64,000 nucleotides of DNA from Paenibacillus barcinonensis (GTDB lineage: Bacteria > Bacillota > Bacilli > Paenibacillales > Paenibacillaceae): positions 111,867 through 175,866 of the forward strand of contig NZ_QJSW01000012.1 of the NCBI RefSeq assembly GCF_003217495.1, written 5' to 3'. The notes beneath the pieces were generated by a model. It made no database searches. It had not been told where the DNA came from and saw nothing but the letters and a program-made list of their open reading frames with translations. Numbering within the stretch: the stretch's first letter is position 1; each line of letters begins with the position of its first letter. The translations under genes and the position numbers were made by a program. Shown one piece after another: positions 30,352 through 38,720 of this stretch.

Positions 30352-31175
30352 AAACTGCGAAAACAATATTATCGGGTGTGTTAGTGGCAGGAGTCATCAC
30401 AACTTTATCTGGAGTCTCTCCAGCTTCGGCTTTTCAGAGTGGTGAGATAGCTTCACCTATTGCTGCAAAAGAGTCGTTGGTGGACTTTACATTGTATGAT
30501 AAGGTTCCAAAGTTTAAAAAGACAGTAAGTTCCGACAAGGTGATCTGGACTGGGAATCATATTAAACTAGTCGCAAATATCGTTGAAGATGAACATGTTC
30601 CGGCTTTTGAATCGAAAGTCATTGAATCTATTGTCATTACCGAAGGAAAGGTAAAACACACAATTAAAACAGATCATTACACGGAAAAGCTGCATGAGGT
30701 TCAAAGTGTTGTTCATTCAAAATCAGGAAACTAAGTGTCGATACAGGCATCAAAAAGTGCTGGTTATGCCATTATTCTTGTCAATCTAAAAACAGGAGAG
30801 TCCCGGATATTGAATGACCTTCTTGTAAAGGCGGGCAAGAAAGGGGTGGAAAGCATTCCGGCATGGAACTGGTCACCTGAAGGGGATAAGATCGCTATTT
30901 CCTATGGAAATACCGAAAAGAGCTCCCTGGCCGTATATGATGCCAATGCAGGTGCTTTTGAGTATCTGCCACGTACAACAAACTACATCAGTACAGGACT
31001 TGTTCTTTGGCATATCAATGGAAAAGCATTGGATTATATTAGCGAATATCCCTCCAATCAGCTGAGTCTTTTTAGATATAATACAGTAAGCAAGAAGGTC
31101 AAACCGATTAAAAAAATGACTCAGAAAGAATTTCAACAATTCTGGAAGCTGGACAAATATATACAAGCTTCTTAA
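30348..31175 (+). pseudogene. secreted beta-propeller-like protein split by an in-frame TAA
   Basis: The ATG overlaps the GH43 stop (ATGA). Codons 1-128 encode a signal peptide (cleavage near ASA-FQ, residue 28) and a beta-rich segment ending in VHSKSGN. A TAA at 30732-30734 interrupts, and the same frame continues for 146 codons with propeller-like text (IILVNLKTGES, WNWSPEGDKIAISYG). The two halves read naturally as one ~275-residue TolB/WD40-like protein, so a single-base nonsense change is the simplest explanation. An AGGAA just before a GTG at 30735 could restart translation, but that product would lack a secretion signal. Readthrough or reinitiation cannot be excluded. Role unknown; it sits at the end of the sugar operon. 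Confidence 0.65.
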
Positions 31176-31189
31176 ATACAATGATAAAG

Positions 31190-31240
31190 AAATGAAGCGG
31201 CCTTGATCCTGAATTTAATGGAGGGAGGCCGCTTCATTTT
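31190..31240. terminator. bidirectional terminator
   Basis: A 14-bp perfect stem (AAATGAAGCGGCCT with AGGCCGCTTCATTT) followed by T on + and preceded by A-rich sequence. It ends the sugar operon and lies downstream of the convergent SUFU-like gene. Confidence 0.85.
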
Positions 31241-31331
31241 GACTGTCACCGTTCAAGGGTGCAGGGGAGGGTATCAACCTAGATGCTTAAGGCGAGAAAT
31301 TCTCCTGCGAAGAGTATCCGAGTTCTTTAGG

Positions 31332-32051
31332 TTAAACATCCGCACAGGTATTCATCCTGCTTAAATCCAAAATTTCATTCACGTGATGTGCTTCAAATTG
31401 GTCAAGCAGAGCATCCAAGCCATACTCCAGCTTGTGCTCAAGCTCCTCCAGATAGATGGGGAGAATCGCATAAAAATGCACAGTTTGTCCATCCTCCATA
31501 TCCAGCGTCAGGAAATCTTCGTGCACTTCAAGCGGAGGAAGCACAATAAAGGCACACATATCGGTGTTGCCGGAGAGTGGTAACGCGGGATCACCATTCG
31601 GTACAGTATGCCCCCAGCTTAACCAGGTATCATAATCATGTGGTAAACGAGCCATCGTTTTCAACCAGCGTATTGGCCAGTAGTTTTCCGAATTATCCAA
31701 TTCCTCCTGTAATAGAGGCCAATCTGGCGGCAAACACATCACCAGCTCTGCATACTCATATTCCTGTGCATCTTCAGGCGTGTTCATTGCCAAAGCGCTC
31801 ATACCGGTTGTATACAGCGTATAATAATTGCGTTCCGGCGTTGGGCGAACCACATGAACATCAATGTGCACATGGTCTGACACCAGTTCATGGAATACGG
31901 ATTCGGCTTCGCCGAGATATTTGTCTGCGTGTGTTTCGATTCTCTTTAGCCATTTGTCCTCGACATAAGAAGTAGATTGAAACTCACGTTCAAGCTGCTT
32001 ATGACGAAGAATAGGAACGCCAGAGGACGAAAACTCTGAAGAATTGGACAT
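31332..32051 (-). CDS. suppressor-of-fused (SUFU) domain protein
   Basis: 239 residues; GGGAGAGG lies just before the ATG. The central and C-terminal parts carry SUFU-family text (YTLYTTGMSALAMN, YAELVMCLPPDW, WPIRWLKTMARLPH, LSWGHTVPNGDP). In bacteria this domain occurs as a stand-alone cytosolic protein, sometimes with polymorphic-toxin immunity; no toxin is near it here. No signal peptide or membrane helix. The gene stands alone on the minus strand between convergent terminators. Biochemical role is unknown. Confidence 0.8.
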   Translation of the reverse strand: MSNSSEFSSSGVPILRHKQLEREFQSTSYVEDKWLKRIETHADKYLGEAESVFHELVSDHVHIDVHVVRPTPERNYYTLYTTGMSALAMNTPEDAQEYEYAELVMCLPPDWPLLQEELDNSENYWPIRWLKTMARLPHDYDTWLSWGHTVPNGDPALPLSGNTDMCAFIVLPPLEVHEDFLTLDMEDGQTVHFYAILPIYLEELEHKLEYGLDALLDQFEAHHVNEILDLSRMNTCADV

Positions 32052-32157
32052 GCTTACCTCTCCCTTGCACGATGTAGTATACCTGCCCTTTCATCATATC
32101 ATATTGAACATAGTAGCAGCGGGAGGCTTTATCTGGTGCTGTATAGCTGCTCAGCAG

Positions 32158-32199
32158 CAGTCGCAATCAGCCCTCCGATCAGGTTGCTGATTGCGACTG
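32158..32199. terminator. stem-loop downstream of the alpha/beta hydrolase
   Basis: A 14-bp perfect inverted repeat (CAGTCGCAATCAGC / GCTGATTGCGACTG) with a 14-base loop, starting seven bases beyond the hydrolase stop at 32206. There is no strong T-run, so termination efficiency is uncertain; it may protect the mRNA 3' end. Confidence 0.55.
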
Positions 32200-32205
32200 A
32201 TTCGA

Positions 32206-33150
32206 TTATGGTTTGTATTCAGGTGCTGTAGCATTAATGATGTTAATTATTTTGCGCTTGGCATCCCGTGCTTCAGGGATGGGATATAGAACGAATACGT
32301 GGTTCATTTTGGGATAAACATACGTATGGTGATCAATGCTTTGATCTGTAAGCAGCTTGTCCAGTCTCATGTTGTCAGGGAACAAGCCTTCATGTGTGCC
32401 AATGAAGATACTGATTTTGCCCAAGCCGTTGAAATCGCCATAGATGGGGCTGATTAATGGATCATGCAGCGGCTTATCGGCGGCCCAGATTCGGCGAATG
32501 ACATCGTAGCCTTCCACAGCCAGCATCGGGTCGCGAGTTTCATAGTCAAAGATCACCGGATTGTCCAGCACCATGTCCACACAAGGTGATAACAGAATGA
32601 TATCTTTGGGCTGAGGTAAATGGTGCATGTTTACATAGTGGGCTAACCCAAGAGAGATGTTGCCCCCTGCGGAATCGCCCATAATGGTAATCTGTGCGGG
32701 ATGGTCTACGGAACCCAGAATGTCGCGATAGATTTGAAGCAGTTTGGGATACGTATGCTTGTAGTTATAATGTGGAACTTTCGGATAGATTGGAGCAACA
32801 ACTTTGGCATGCAGAGCCTGGGCCATGTGGTCCATGAACTTCCAGTGCAGAGATAATGGTTGATGTGTATGCGCTCCGCCATGGATATAGAGAACGACCT
32901 TTTGTTTGCGCGAGTGCTGATCATTTAATGTAAATACTTGAATGTCCTCATAGATATGCTCTGTGATGGGAGAGACCAGCTTTACTTTTCCAATCTGATA
33001 AGGTTTGATATTTTCCATACCCATATGGTCCAGATGTTTACGGGTAAGCTCTCGGGTTGATAAATTTTTCTTGGTATCTAACGTTGCGATATATTTCTCA
33101 AATATGTAGCTCGTAACAGAGCGTTTTTTGTTATGGATATAAAGGCTCAT
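32206..33150 (-). CDS. alpha/beta hydrolase of the hormone-sensitive-lipase (acetyl esterase) family
   Basis: 314 residues. The oxyanion-hole motif YIHGGAH is near residue 90. The nucleophile elbow GDSAGGN is near residue 157. The catalytic Asp is in the SIFIGTHEGLFPDN region and the His in YPKMNHVF near the C-terminus. There is no signal peptide. The family hydrolyses short-chain acyl esters, lactones or xenobiotics. The gene is alone and is preceded by a MerR-type promoter (33210-33241), so it is probably induced by a small molecule or reactive electrophile; the regulator is not in this window. Confidence 0.87.
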   Translation of the reverse strand: MSLYIHNKKRSVTSYIFEKYIATLDTKKNLSTRELTRKHLDHMGMENIKPYQIGKVKLVSPITEHIYEDIQVFTLNDQHSRKQKVVLYIHGGAHTHQPLSLHWKFMDHMAQALHAKVVAPIYPKVPHYNYKHTYPKLLQIYRDILGSVDHPAQITIMGDSAGGNISLGLAHYVNMHHLPQPKDIILLSPCVDMVLDNPVIFDYETRDPMLAVEGYDVIRRIWAADKPLHDPLISPIYGDFNGLGKISIFIGTHEGLFPDNMRLDKLLTDQSIDHHTYVYPKMNHVFVLYPIPEARDAKRKIINIINATAPEYKP

Positions 33151-33209
33151 CTCTGGTTCACGTTCCTTTCTGATCGAATTTGAATATTGTGATGGGGGAG
33201 AGTAATTAA

Positions 33210-33241
33210 AGTATAAAGCTTGAAGTATACTTCAAGGTCAA
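33210..33241 (-). promoter_or_regulatory. MerR-type promoter with palindromic operator
   Basis: On the minus strand TTGACC (33241-33236) and TATACT (33215-33210) are separated by 20 bases. The spacer region is filled by the 18-bp perfect palindrome CTTGAAGTATACTTCAAG (33219-33236). An over-long spacer occupied by a dyad is the signature of MerR-family activation by DNA untwisting. Confidence 0.75.
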
Positions 33242-33364
33242 CCCTGCTTGTGATGGCTATGATGTTGAATAAACAGAGGGGCTTGTTCAGTCTGGTGTGA
33301 AGCTCTGGCACTGGATATGTTATGATATGGGCAGCATGATAGAGCAATTGAAGGAGCAAAGGGT

Positions 33365-33694
33365 ATGAATCAGAGCGTACAGCAGTTTAAGGCTGATTTT
33401 TTCAAGGCACTGGCACATCCGATGCGTATCCGCATTCTGGAGCTGCTGAGTGAAGGGAATAAAAACGTAAACGAGCTGCAGAGCATTCTCGGATCGGAAG
33501 GTTCCGCTGTATCTCAGCAGCTCGCAGTGCTGCGCAGTAAAAATGTGGTTCAAGGCATGAAGGAGGGCACAACGGTTACGTACTCCTTGCGTGATCCGTT
33601 AATTAAAGACCTGCTGGTGGTTGCCAAACAGATTTTTGATAATCATCTGGTCGATGCTATATCAATGCTGGAAGATATGCGCAAAGACAGCTGA
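33365..33694 (+). CDS. ArsR-family winged-helix regulator
   Basis: 109 residues, the usual size. AAGGAGC precedes the ATG. It has the winged helix with ALAHPMRIRILELL, the recognition segment GSAVSQQLAVLRS and the wing GTTVTYSL. No cysteine pair is visible in the recognition helix, so a classical ArsR/CadC metal site there is unlikely. It is followed after 177 bases and a terminator by a SulP transporter, a pairing seen in several Gram-positive genomes, so it may repress that transporter. A TTCA-N6-TGAA dyad at 33839 is a candidate site. Confidence 0.88.
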   Translation: MNQSVQQFKADFFKALAHPMRIRILELLSEGNKNVNELQSILGSEGSAVSQQLAVLRSKNVVQGMKEGTTVTYSLRDPLIKDLLVVAKQIFDNHLVDAISMLEDMRKDS

Positions 33695-33699
33695 CACAG

Positions 33700-33747
33700 A
33701 AAACAAGAGCAACTGCTGGTCTGGACCGGAGTCTCTTGTTTTTTTGT
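33700..33747 (+). terminator. terminator after the arsR-like gene
   Basis: AAACAAGAG pairs with CTCTTGTTT around an inner ACT/AGT-bounded loop, then seven T. Confidence 0.8.
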
Positions 33748-33791
33748 ATGATTGCAGGAAGCAGTCTTATGGAAAAGCGTGATATTTCCGG

Positions 33792-33852
33792 TTGACAGGG
33801 CATATATCAGGGAGTAGTGTTCAGTATATATTCAAATATTCAAATATATGAA
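33792..33852 (+). promoter_or_regulatory. promoter and ArsR-like operator of the SulP gene
   Basis: TTGACA at 33792-33797 with a weak -10 (TAGTGT, 33815-33820; spacer 17). Just downstream are direct TTCAAATAT copies and the dyad TTCAAATATATGAA (33839-33852), which resembles ArsR/SmtB operators. Confidence 0.45.
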
Positions 33853-33871
33853 GAAAAGAAGGTTATGGAGC

Positions 33872-35638
33872 ATGAAAGGCATCGGGAGATATGCGGGTTA
33901 TCGATTATCCGATCTTCGCAAAGATCTAATATCGGGGCTGATTGTAGGTATTATAGCGATTCCGCTTGGCATGGCTTTTGCTATCGCTTCGGGAGTGAAG
34001 CCGGAATATGGATTGTATACCACCATTATTGCGGGTATTTTAATTTCACTGTTAGGCGGGTCCAAATTTCAGATTGGCGGTCCAACAGGAGCGTTTATTC
34101 CTATCCTTTTTGCCATTGTGATGCAGTATGGTTATGAAAATCTGTTAATAGCGGGTATGATGGCGGGGGTAATGCTCATTCTTATGGGTGTGTTCAAGCT
34201 GGGAGCCCTGATCAAATTCATTCCAAGACCCGTGACCATTGGCTTCACAGCGGGTATTGCTGTGCTGATCTTTAGCGGGCAGATTGTTAACGTACTAGGG
34301 CTTAAAGGGGTTACGAAGCATGAGGATTTTTACTCCAATATGAAAGAAATCGGAATGCACATCGGCACGATCAATATATATAGTTTGCTGACAGCGGGGG
34401 TGTGCCTGGCTGTTCTTCTGCTTGTGCCAAAGTTTGCGCCTAAAGTGCCTGCCTCGCTGCTTGGTCTGATTTTATCAACACTCATCGCTACTATCTTTTT
34501 TGAAGGTCAGGTAGCAACGATTGGTTCATCCTTTGGCGCAATTCCGGCGAACTTGCCTCAATTCCATCTGCCAGAGGTCACATGGGAGCGGATTATGAAG
34601 CTGCTGCAGCCCGCCTTTGTTATTGCGATGCTCGGCGGAATCGAATCTCTGTTGTCCGCGGTAGTTGCTGATGGTATGACCGGAAGCCGTCATAACAGTA
34701 ATCGGGAGCTGATCGGGCAGGGGATCGCCAATGTTGTGACACCTCTTTTTGGAGGTATTCCGGCCACAGGAGCGATTGCACGTACAGCAACAAATATTAA
34801 ATCTGGCGCAGTATCTCCATTGTCGGGTGTGATTCATGGTGTCGTTGTGCTGCTTGTCCTGATTCTATTCGCACCCTATGCATCCCTTATTCCGCTAGCA
34901 AGTATGGCACCTGTGCTGATGCTGGTGGCATGGAATATGAGTGAGCGAAAATCTTTTGCCCATGTGCTGCGGACCAAAACAGGTGATTCACTCGTGTTGC
35001 TGCTCACCTTCCTGCTAACCGTATTCACGAGTCTGACCACAGCGGTTGAGGTTGGTTTGATTTTGGCAGTCATTCTGTTTGTGAAACGAATGAGCGAGAT
35101 GCTGAAGGTTGCCAAGGTGCTGCCTGATCCTGATCACAAACATGAGAAGGTGATGGCTCACATGGTGCGGGAAGGGCATGATTGTCCACAGATCAGCCTG
35201 TACACCATTGAAGGCCCGTTATTTTTTGGGGCGGCAGATATGTTTGAAAAATCGGTGATGGATTCGCTCTCAGAGCGTCCGGGCATGTTGCTGCTACGTA
35301 TGGGAAAGGTTCCCTTTATGGATACAACAGGCGAGGCGAATCTGGCGAGTTTGATCAAGCATTTTGAACGATCAGGCGGTATGGTACTGTTGTCAGGCAT
35401 TCAAGAGCAGCCACTTGAAATGCTCAAACGTACAGGTCTGCTGGAGCGGATCAATCCGGCGCACCGATTCGAGCATACAGGCGAAGCGATTAATTATGCG
35501 TTACAGCATCTGAATCAAGACAAGTGCAAGGGCTGCAAGCATTTTGCTTTTCGGGAATGTGCGGCCTTGTCGAGCGCTGGGACTGAGCCTGAACAACAGC
35601 AAAAGTGGAAGCGCGTGGCGGCTAAAGTAACATCTTGA
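33872..35638 (+). CDS. SulP-family anion (sulfate/bicarbonate) permease with STAS domain
   Basis: 588 residues from ATG 33872 (AAGAAGG nine bases upstream); an ATG at 33848 is in frame but has no site and lies in the operator. The N-terminal ~400 residues form the SulP transmembrane domain (LISGLIVGIIAIPLGMAFA, FQIGGPTGAFIP, GFTAGIAVLIFSGQ). A cytosolic STAS domain follows (about 430-550, KVPFMDTTGEANL). The extreme C-terminus carries a Cys-rich tail, C-K-G-C-K-H then EC, uncommon for the family and able to bind a metal. It probably moves sulfate, bicarbonate or another anion; the substrate is not determined. Confidence 0.9.
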   Translation: MKGIGRYAGYRLSDLRKDLISGLIVGIIAIPLGMAFAIASGVKPEYGLYTTIIAGILISLLGGSKFQIGGPTGAFIPILFAIVMQYGYENLLIAGMMAGVMLILMGVFKLGALIKFIPRPVTIGFTAGIAVLIFSGQIVNVLGLKGVTKHEDFYSNMKEIGMHIGTINIYSLLTAGVCLAVLLLVPKFAPKVPASLLGLILSTLIATIFFEGQVATIGSSFGAIPANLPQFHLPEVTWERIMKLLQPAFVIAMLGGIESLLSAVVADGMTGSRHNSNRELIGQGIANVVTPLFGGIPATGAIARTATNIKSGAVSPLSGVIHGVVVLLVLILFAPYASLIPLASMAPVLMLVAWNMSERKSFAHVLRTKTGDSLVLLLTFLLTVFTSLTTAVEVGLILAVILFVKRMSEMLKVAKVLPDPDHKHEKVMAHMVREGHDCPQISLYTIEGPLFFGAADMFEKSVMDSLSERPGMLLLRMGKVPFMDTTGEANLASLIKHFERSGGMVLLSGIQEQPLEMLKRTGLLERINPAHRFEHTGEAINYALQHLNQDKCKGCKHFAFRECAALSSAGTEPEQQQKWKRVAAKVTS

Positions 35639-35654
35639 TTAGTATTCCAATTTA

Positions 35655-35702
35655 TTCCTGTCTGAGATATATTAAGTATATTACAAATCAATCAGACAGG
35701 AA
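35655..35702. repeat. inverted repeat reaching the phosphotransferase ribosome binding site
   Basis: TTCCTGTCTGA and its exact complement TCAGACAGGAA (11 bp each) flank a 26-base AT-rich loop. The right arm runs into the GGAAGGAA site of the next gene, so the hairpin could mask ribosome entry, or the dyad could be an operator. Confidence 0.6.
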
Positions 35703-35713
35703 GGAACTTAACG

Positions 35714-36721
35714 ATGTTTAACCAACCAACTGCTTTGCGTTCAGTACTGAGTCCGGCTTACTTGCAGTGGGCATTACAGGCACATTACGATATCGGGACG
35801 TGGGAAGAATGTCTATTTTGGCTCAGAGGATTGAATGATACTTACCGGGTACGGACGAGCAATGGAACGTTCATATTACGTATCTATCGTACCGAGGTGA
35901 CAGAAGCGGATGTTCGTTATGAGCTTGATGTATTGACTACACTAAAAGAAAGCCTGAAGAACCATGCCCACACGGGCATTGGAGATTTCGTCTCAACGAC
36001 AGAACAGAGCGGTTATATTATGCTGGATGCGGCTGAAGGAAAGCGTGCTGCGGTTATGTTTCAATATATTGAGGGTGTGGAAAATAATCTGGAAGACGAG
36101 GCTTCCTGCTATGCGTTTGGTCAGTCTGCGGCCGAATTACATGAGGCTATGGATCAGATCAAGCTTGAGTTAGAGCCGGGCTTTTCGAGATTTGAGCTGA
36201 ATACAACATTTCTTATTGATGAGCCGTTGGAGCGAATTGTTCGTTACATAGGAGAAAGCCATGAAGAAGTAATATTTTTGCAAACGTTTGCAGCTATGTT
36301 AAAAGAACAGATTCTGGTCGTCTCCGGCGCTGGCCTGGAATATGCTCTGTGCCATGGCGATATGCATGGAAACAACAATGTGTTTCAACAGCAAGACAAG
36401 TTCATTCATTATGACTTCGAGTGGGCCGCTCCAGGATGGCGTGCGTATGATCTGGCGCAAGTGAAGATTCGAAAACGACAATCTGGAGATTCCGAGCAGA
36501 AGCAACAGCTCTGGGATGCACTTATGAAGGGGTATCGCTCTGTTCGGAGATTTACAGACGCAGATGAGCAAGCCATTGATCTGCTTGCCATTGCTCGCAG
36601 GTTCTGGGTTATGGGTCTGGACGTTGCGTTTATCGAGAGTGATATGGGGGCATTGGATTACGGTGCAGATTGGCTCAACGATTTCATCGAAGAGTTTCGT
36701 GAGACTGGTTTAGTGAAATAA
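35714..36721 (+). CDS. aminoglycoside/homoserine-type phosphotransferase (APH fold)
   Basis: 335 residues; a GGAAGGAA site precedes the ATG. Kinase-like fold: the glycine/nucleotide loop region has LRGLNDTYRVRT, the catalytic loop is CHGDMHGNNNVF (near residue 218) and the metal-binding segment is YDFEWAAPGWRAYDLA. The APH superfamily phosphorylates small molecules such as aminoglycosides, homoserine, choline or thiamine. The sequence does not tell which, and the gene stands alone. Naming it a resistance gene would be unsupported. Confidence 0.85.
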   Translation: MFNQPTALRSVLSPAYLQWALQAHYDIGTWEECLFWLRGLNDTYRVRTSNGTFILRIYRTEVTEADVRYELDVLTTLKESLKNHAHTGIGDFVSTTEQSGYIMLDAAEGKRAAVMFQYIEGVENNLEDEASCYAFGQSAAELHEAMDQIKLELEPGFSRFELNTTFLIDEPLERIVRYIGESHEEVIFLQTFAAMLKEQILVVSGAGLEYALCHGDMHGNNNVFQQQDKFIHYDFEWAAPGWRAYDLAQVKIRKRQSGDSEQKQQLWDALMKGYRSVRRFTDADEQAIDLLAIARRFWVMGLDVAFIESDMGALDYGADWLNDFIEEFRETGLVK

Positions 36722-36735
36722 TGAGTTTGAAAAAT

Positions 36736-36782
36736 CAGCAAAACGAGTATGTGGCCTCTATTTCTGCATACTCGTTTTGCTG
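36736..36782. terminator. strong stem-loop, T-run on the minus strand
   Basis: A 16-bp perfect stem (CAGCAAAACGAGTATG and its complement) with a 15-base loop. On + no T-run follows; on - the stem is followed by ATTTTTC. It can end the phosphotransferase transcript or a minus-strand transcript from about 37000. Confidence 0.65.
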
Positions 36783-37080
36783 TACAAGGTGATAAAGGCT
36801 ATTATTGGCGGGCTGATTACTGTTGCCCTTCTAGGTGAAACAGAAATAAGATCAGTAACAGGCTGGGCATCTACAATCAATACGCCATTGCCTTGGGACA
36901 GTTTCCGTTAAGATGCTCTTCCACACATTCGATATGAAGCTGCACTTCCTCACATTCCATATTGTATTTCTGCCGCACATCTCGTACAATTTGGTGAAGC
37001 AATTCTGCATTGCGTTAATGTGAATGATTTTAAGATGGTATGGTGACAGCAAGCTGTATTTCAGAAAAGGGGAGAATCAC
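36783..37080. other. gap between phosphotransferase and permease with a decayed minus-strand reading frame
   Basis: Between the hairpin and the permease start the minus strand reads a plausible short protein end (36877-37017, ELLHQIVRDVRQKYNMEC through HLNGNCPKAMAY then TGA), preceded immediately by a TAA. The only start is TTG 37002 without a ribosome site. It looks like the C-terminal end of a small Cys-containing protein whose start is lost, oriented toward the minus-strand terminator at 36736. Nothing else was recognised. Confidence 0.35.
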
Positions 37081-38457
37081 TTGGAAGCGAAAGAACTATC
37101 ACGCGGGTTAAAACCTCGTCACGTTGAGCTAATTGCACTTGGCGGCACGATTGGGGTCGGGTTGTTCATGGGATCGGCAAGCACGATCAAATGGGCAGGT
37201 CCATCCGTATTACTGGCCTATTTACTGGCTGGTATCATTATCTTTTTTATTATGCGAATAATGGGTGAGATGTTGATTCAGGAGCCGGTCACCGGTTCAT
37301 TTGCAACATTTGCCCACAAATATATCAGCCCGCTTGCCGGATTCCTCACGGCCTGGAGTTACTGGTTCCTTTGGGTTACGGTAGGCATGGCGGAAGTCAC
37401 GGCGATCGGAATTTACGTCGGGTACTGGTTCCCGGATATTCCTCAGTGGCTTCCGGCACTTGCGGGAGTATTGATCATTGCGGCAGCGAATCTGGCGGCA
37501 GTGAAATTCTATGGAGAATTCGAGTTCTGGTTTGCCTTGATTAAGGTAACGGCCATTGTGGTGATGATTGTTATCGGCACAGGACTTATTTTCTTCGGAT
37601 GGGGCAACGGAGGGCAGCCGATTGGCTTGTCCAATCTTGTGAGTCATTCGGGATTCTTCCCTGGTGGAATCAAAGGTTTTCTCTTTGCATTATGTATTGT
37701 GACTGCGGCCTATCAAGGGGTTGAGATGGTTGGTATTACAGCCGGGGAAGCGGAAAACCCAAAACACACGCTGCGCAAAGCGATTAAAAACATCGTATGG
37801 CGTATTCTCATTTTCTACGTTGGCGCAATATTTGTTATCGTTACGCTGTATCCCTGGAATGAGGTCGGTGAGACTGGAAGTCCATTCGTGCTTACCTTTG
37901 CCAAAGTGGGGATTGTAGCCGCCGCAGGCATCATCAACTTCGTGGTACTGACAGCTGCAATGTCAGGGTGTAACAGCGGAATCTACAGTGCAGGCCGAAT
38001 GTTATACACTCTTGCGGAGAATGGACAGGCACCTGCCTTTTTCAAAAAGCTGTCCAAAGGCGGGGTTCCGCGCAACAGTATCGTTGTAACGATCTCGCTG
38101 CTTCTGATCGGGGTTATTCTGAACTATCTGATGCCAGATTCGAAGCTGTTCCTGTATATTTACAGCGCAAGTGTGCTACCAGGTATGGTGCCTTGGTTTG
38201 CACTGGCGATCAGCCAGTTCAAATTCAGAAAGCGCTGGGGGCATGGGCTGGCAGAGCACAACTTCAAGTCCAAATGGTTCCCGATCAGCAACTATATTAT
38301 TATTGTGTATCTGGTGCTGGTCATTATCGGTATGGCCTTTAACCCGGATACACGCCTGCCGCTGATTGTAGGGGCATCATTTATGGCTCTTGTGGTTATT
38401 GGTTATTACGTATTTGGCATAGGAAGCCGACAATCAAAGGCAAATGATCCTAAATAA
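37081..38457 (+). CDS. amino-acid permease (AAT/APC family)
   Basis: 458 residues from TTG 37081, preceded by AAGGGGAG. The 19 upstream codons to ATG 37024 do not resemble the family, while the text after TTG ([20 protein letters not shown]) is the standard start. Twelve predicted helices. Signatures are [13 protein letters not shown] in helix 1, the [20 protein letters not shown] segment and [25 protein letters not shown]. The family imports amino acids with protons. Specificity is not readable. A terminator follows at 38548. Confidence 0.92.
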   Translation: MEAKELSRGLKPRHVELIALGGTIGVGLFMGSASTIKWAGPSVLLAYLLAGIIIFFIMRIMGEMLIQEPVTGSFATFAHKYISPLAGFLTAWSYWFLWVTVGMAEVTAIGIYVGYWFPDIPQWLPALAGVLIIAAANLAAVKFYGEFEFWFALIKVTAIVVMIVIGTGLIFFGWGNGGQPIGLSNLVSHSGFFPGGIKGFLFALCIVTAAYQGVEMVGITAGEAENPKHTLRKAIKNIVWRILIFYVGAIFVIVTLYPWNEVGETGSPFVLTFAKVGIVAAAGIINFVVLTAAMSGCNSGIYSAGRMLYTLAENGQAPAFFKKLSKGGVPRNSIVVTISLLLIGVILNYLMPDSKLFLYIYSASVLPGMVPWFALAISQFKFRKRWGHGLAEHNFKSKWFPISNYIIIVYLVLVIIGMAFNPDTRLPLIVGASFMALVVIGYYVFGIGSRQSKANDPK

Positions 38458-38547
38458 TACGGATGGCCCGAATAACAGCACGGGAAGGTAACGGTTTTAC
38501 AAGAGCATTTTTCTAATAAAATTAAAGCTGCCTGTACAGCAGCCAAT

Positions 38548-38611
38548 AACACTCCTGGAATCGTATGGAAGGACCTGTCCAAAGTCCAATACGTTCCTGG
38601 AGTGTTTTTTT
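38548..38611 (+). terminator. terminator after the amino-acid permease
   Basis: AACACTCC..GGAA pairs with TTCC..GGAGTGTT in an imperfect long stem, then seven T. Confidence 0.8.
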
Positions 38612-38720
38612 GTGTAGTTTAAATTAGGGACATCTCGGTTACAAAGGAAAGAGTGAACCTTTACACAGATGAACAGATGAAATGCATAACACATAACCCG
38701 AAAACCGAGGAGGAATTGAT

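Noticed and set aside
35714..36721. Calling the APH-fold gene an aminoglycoside-resistance determinant
   Set aside because: The kinase motifs fit many small-molecule kinases; nothing points to aminoglycosides.
38620..38650. GTTTAA...GGGAC as a SigB promoter for the stress-type SDR
   Set aside because: The spacing between the boxes is only about four bases instead of 12-14.
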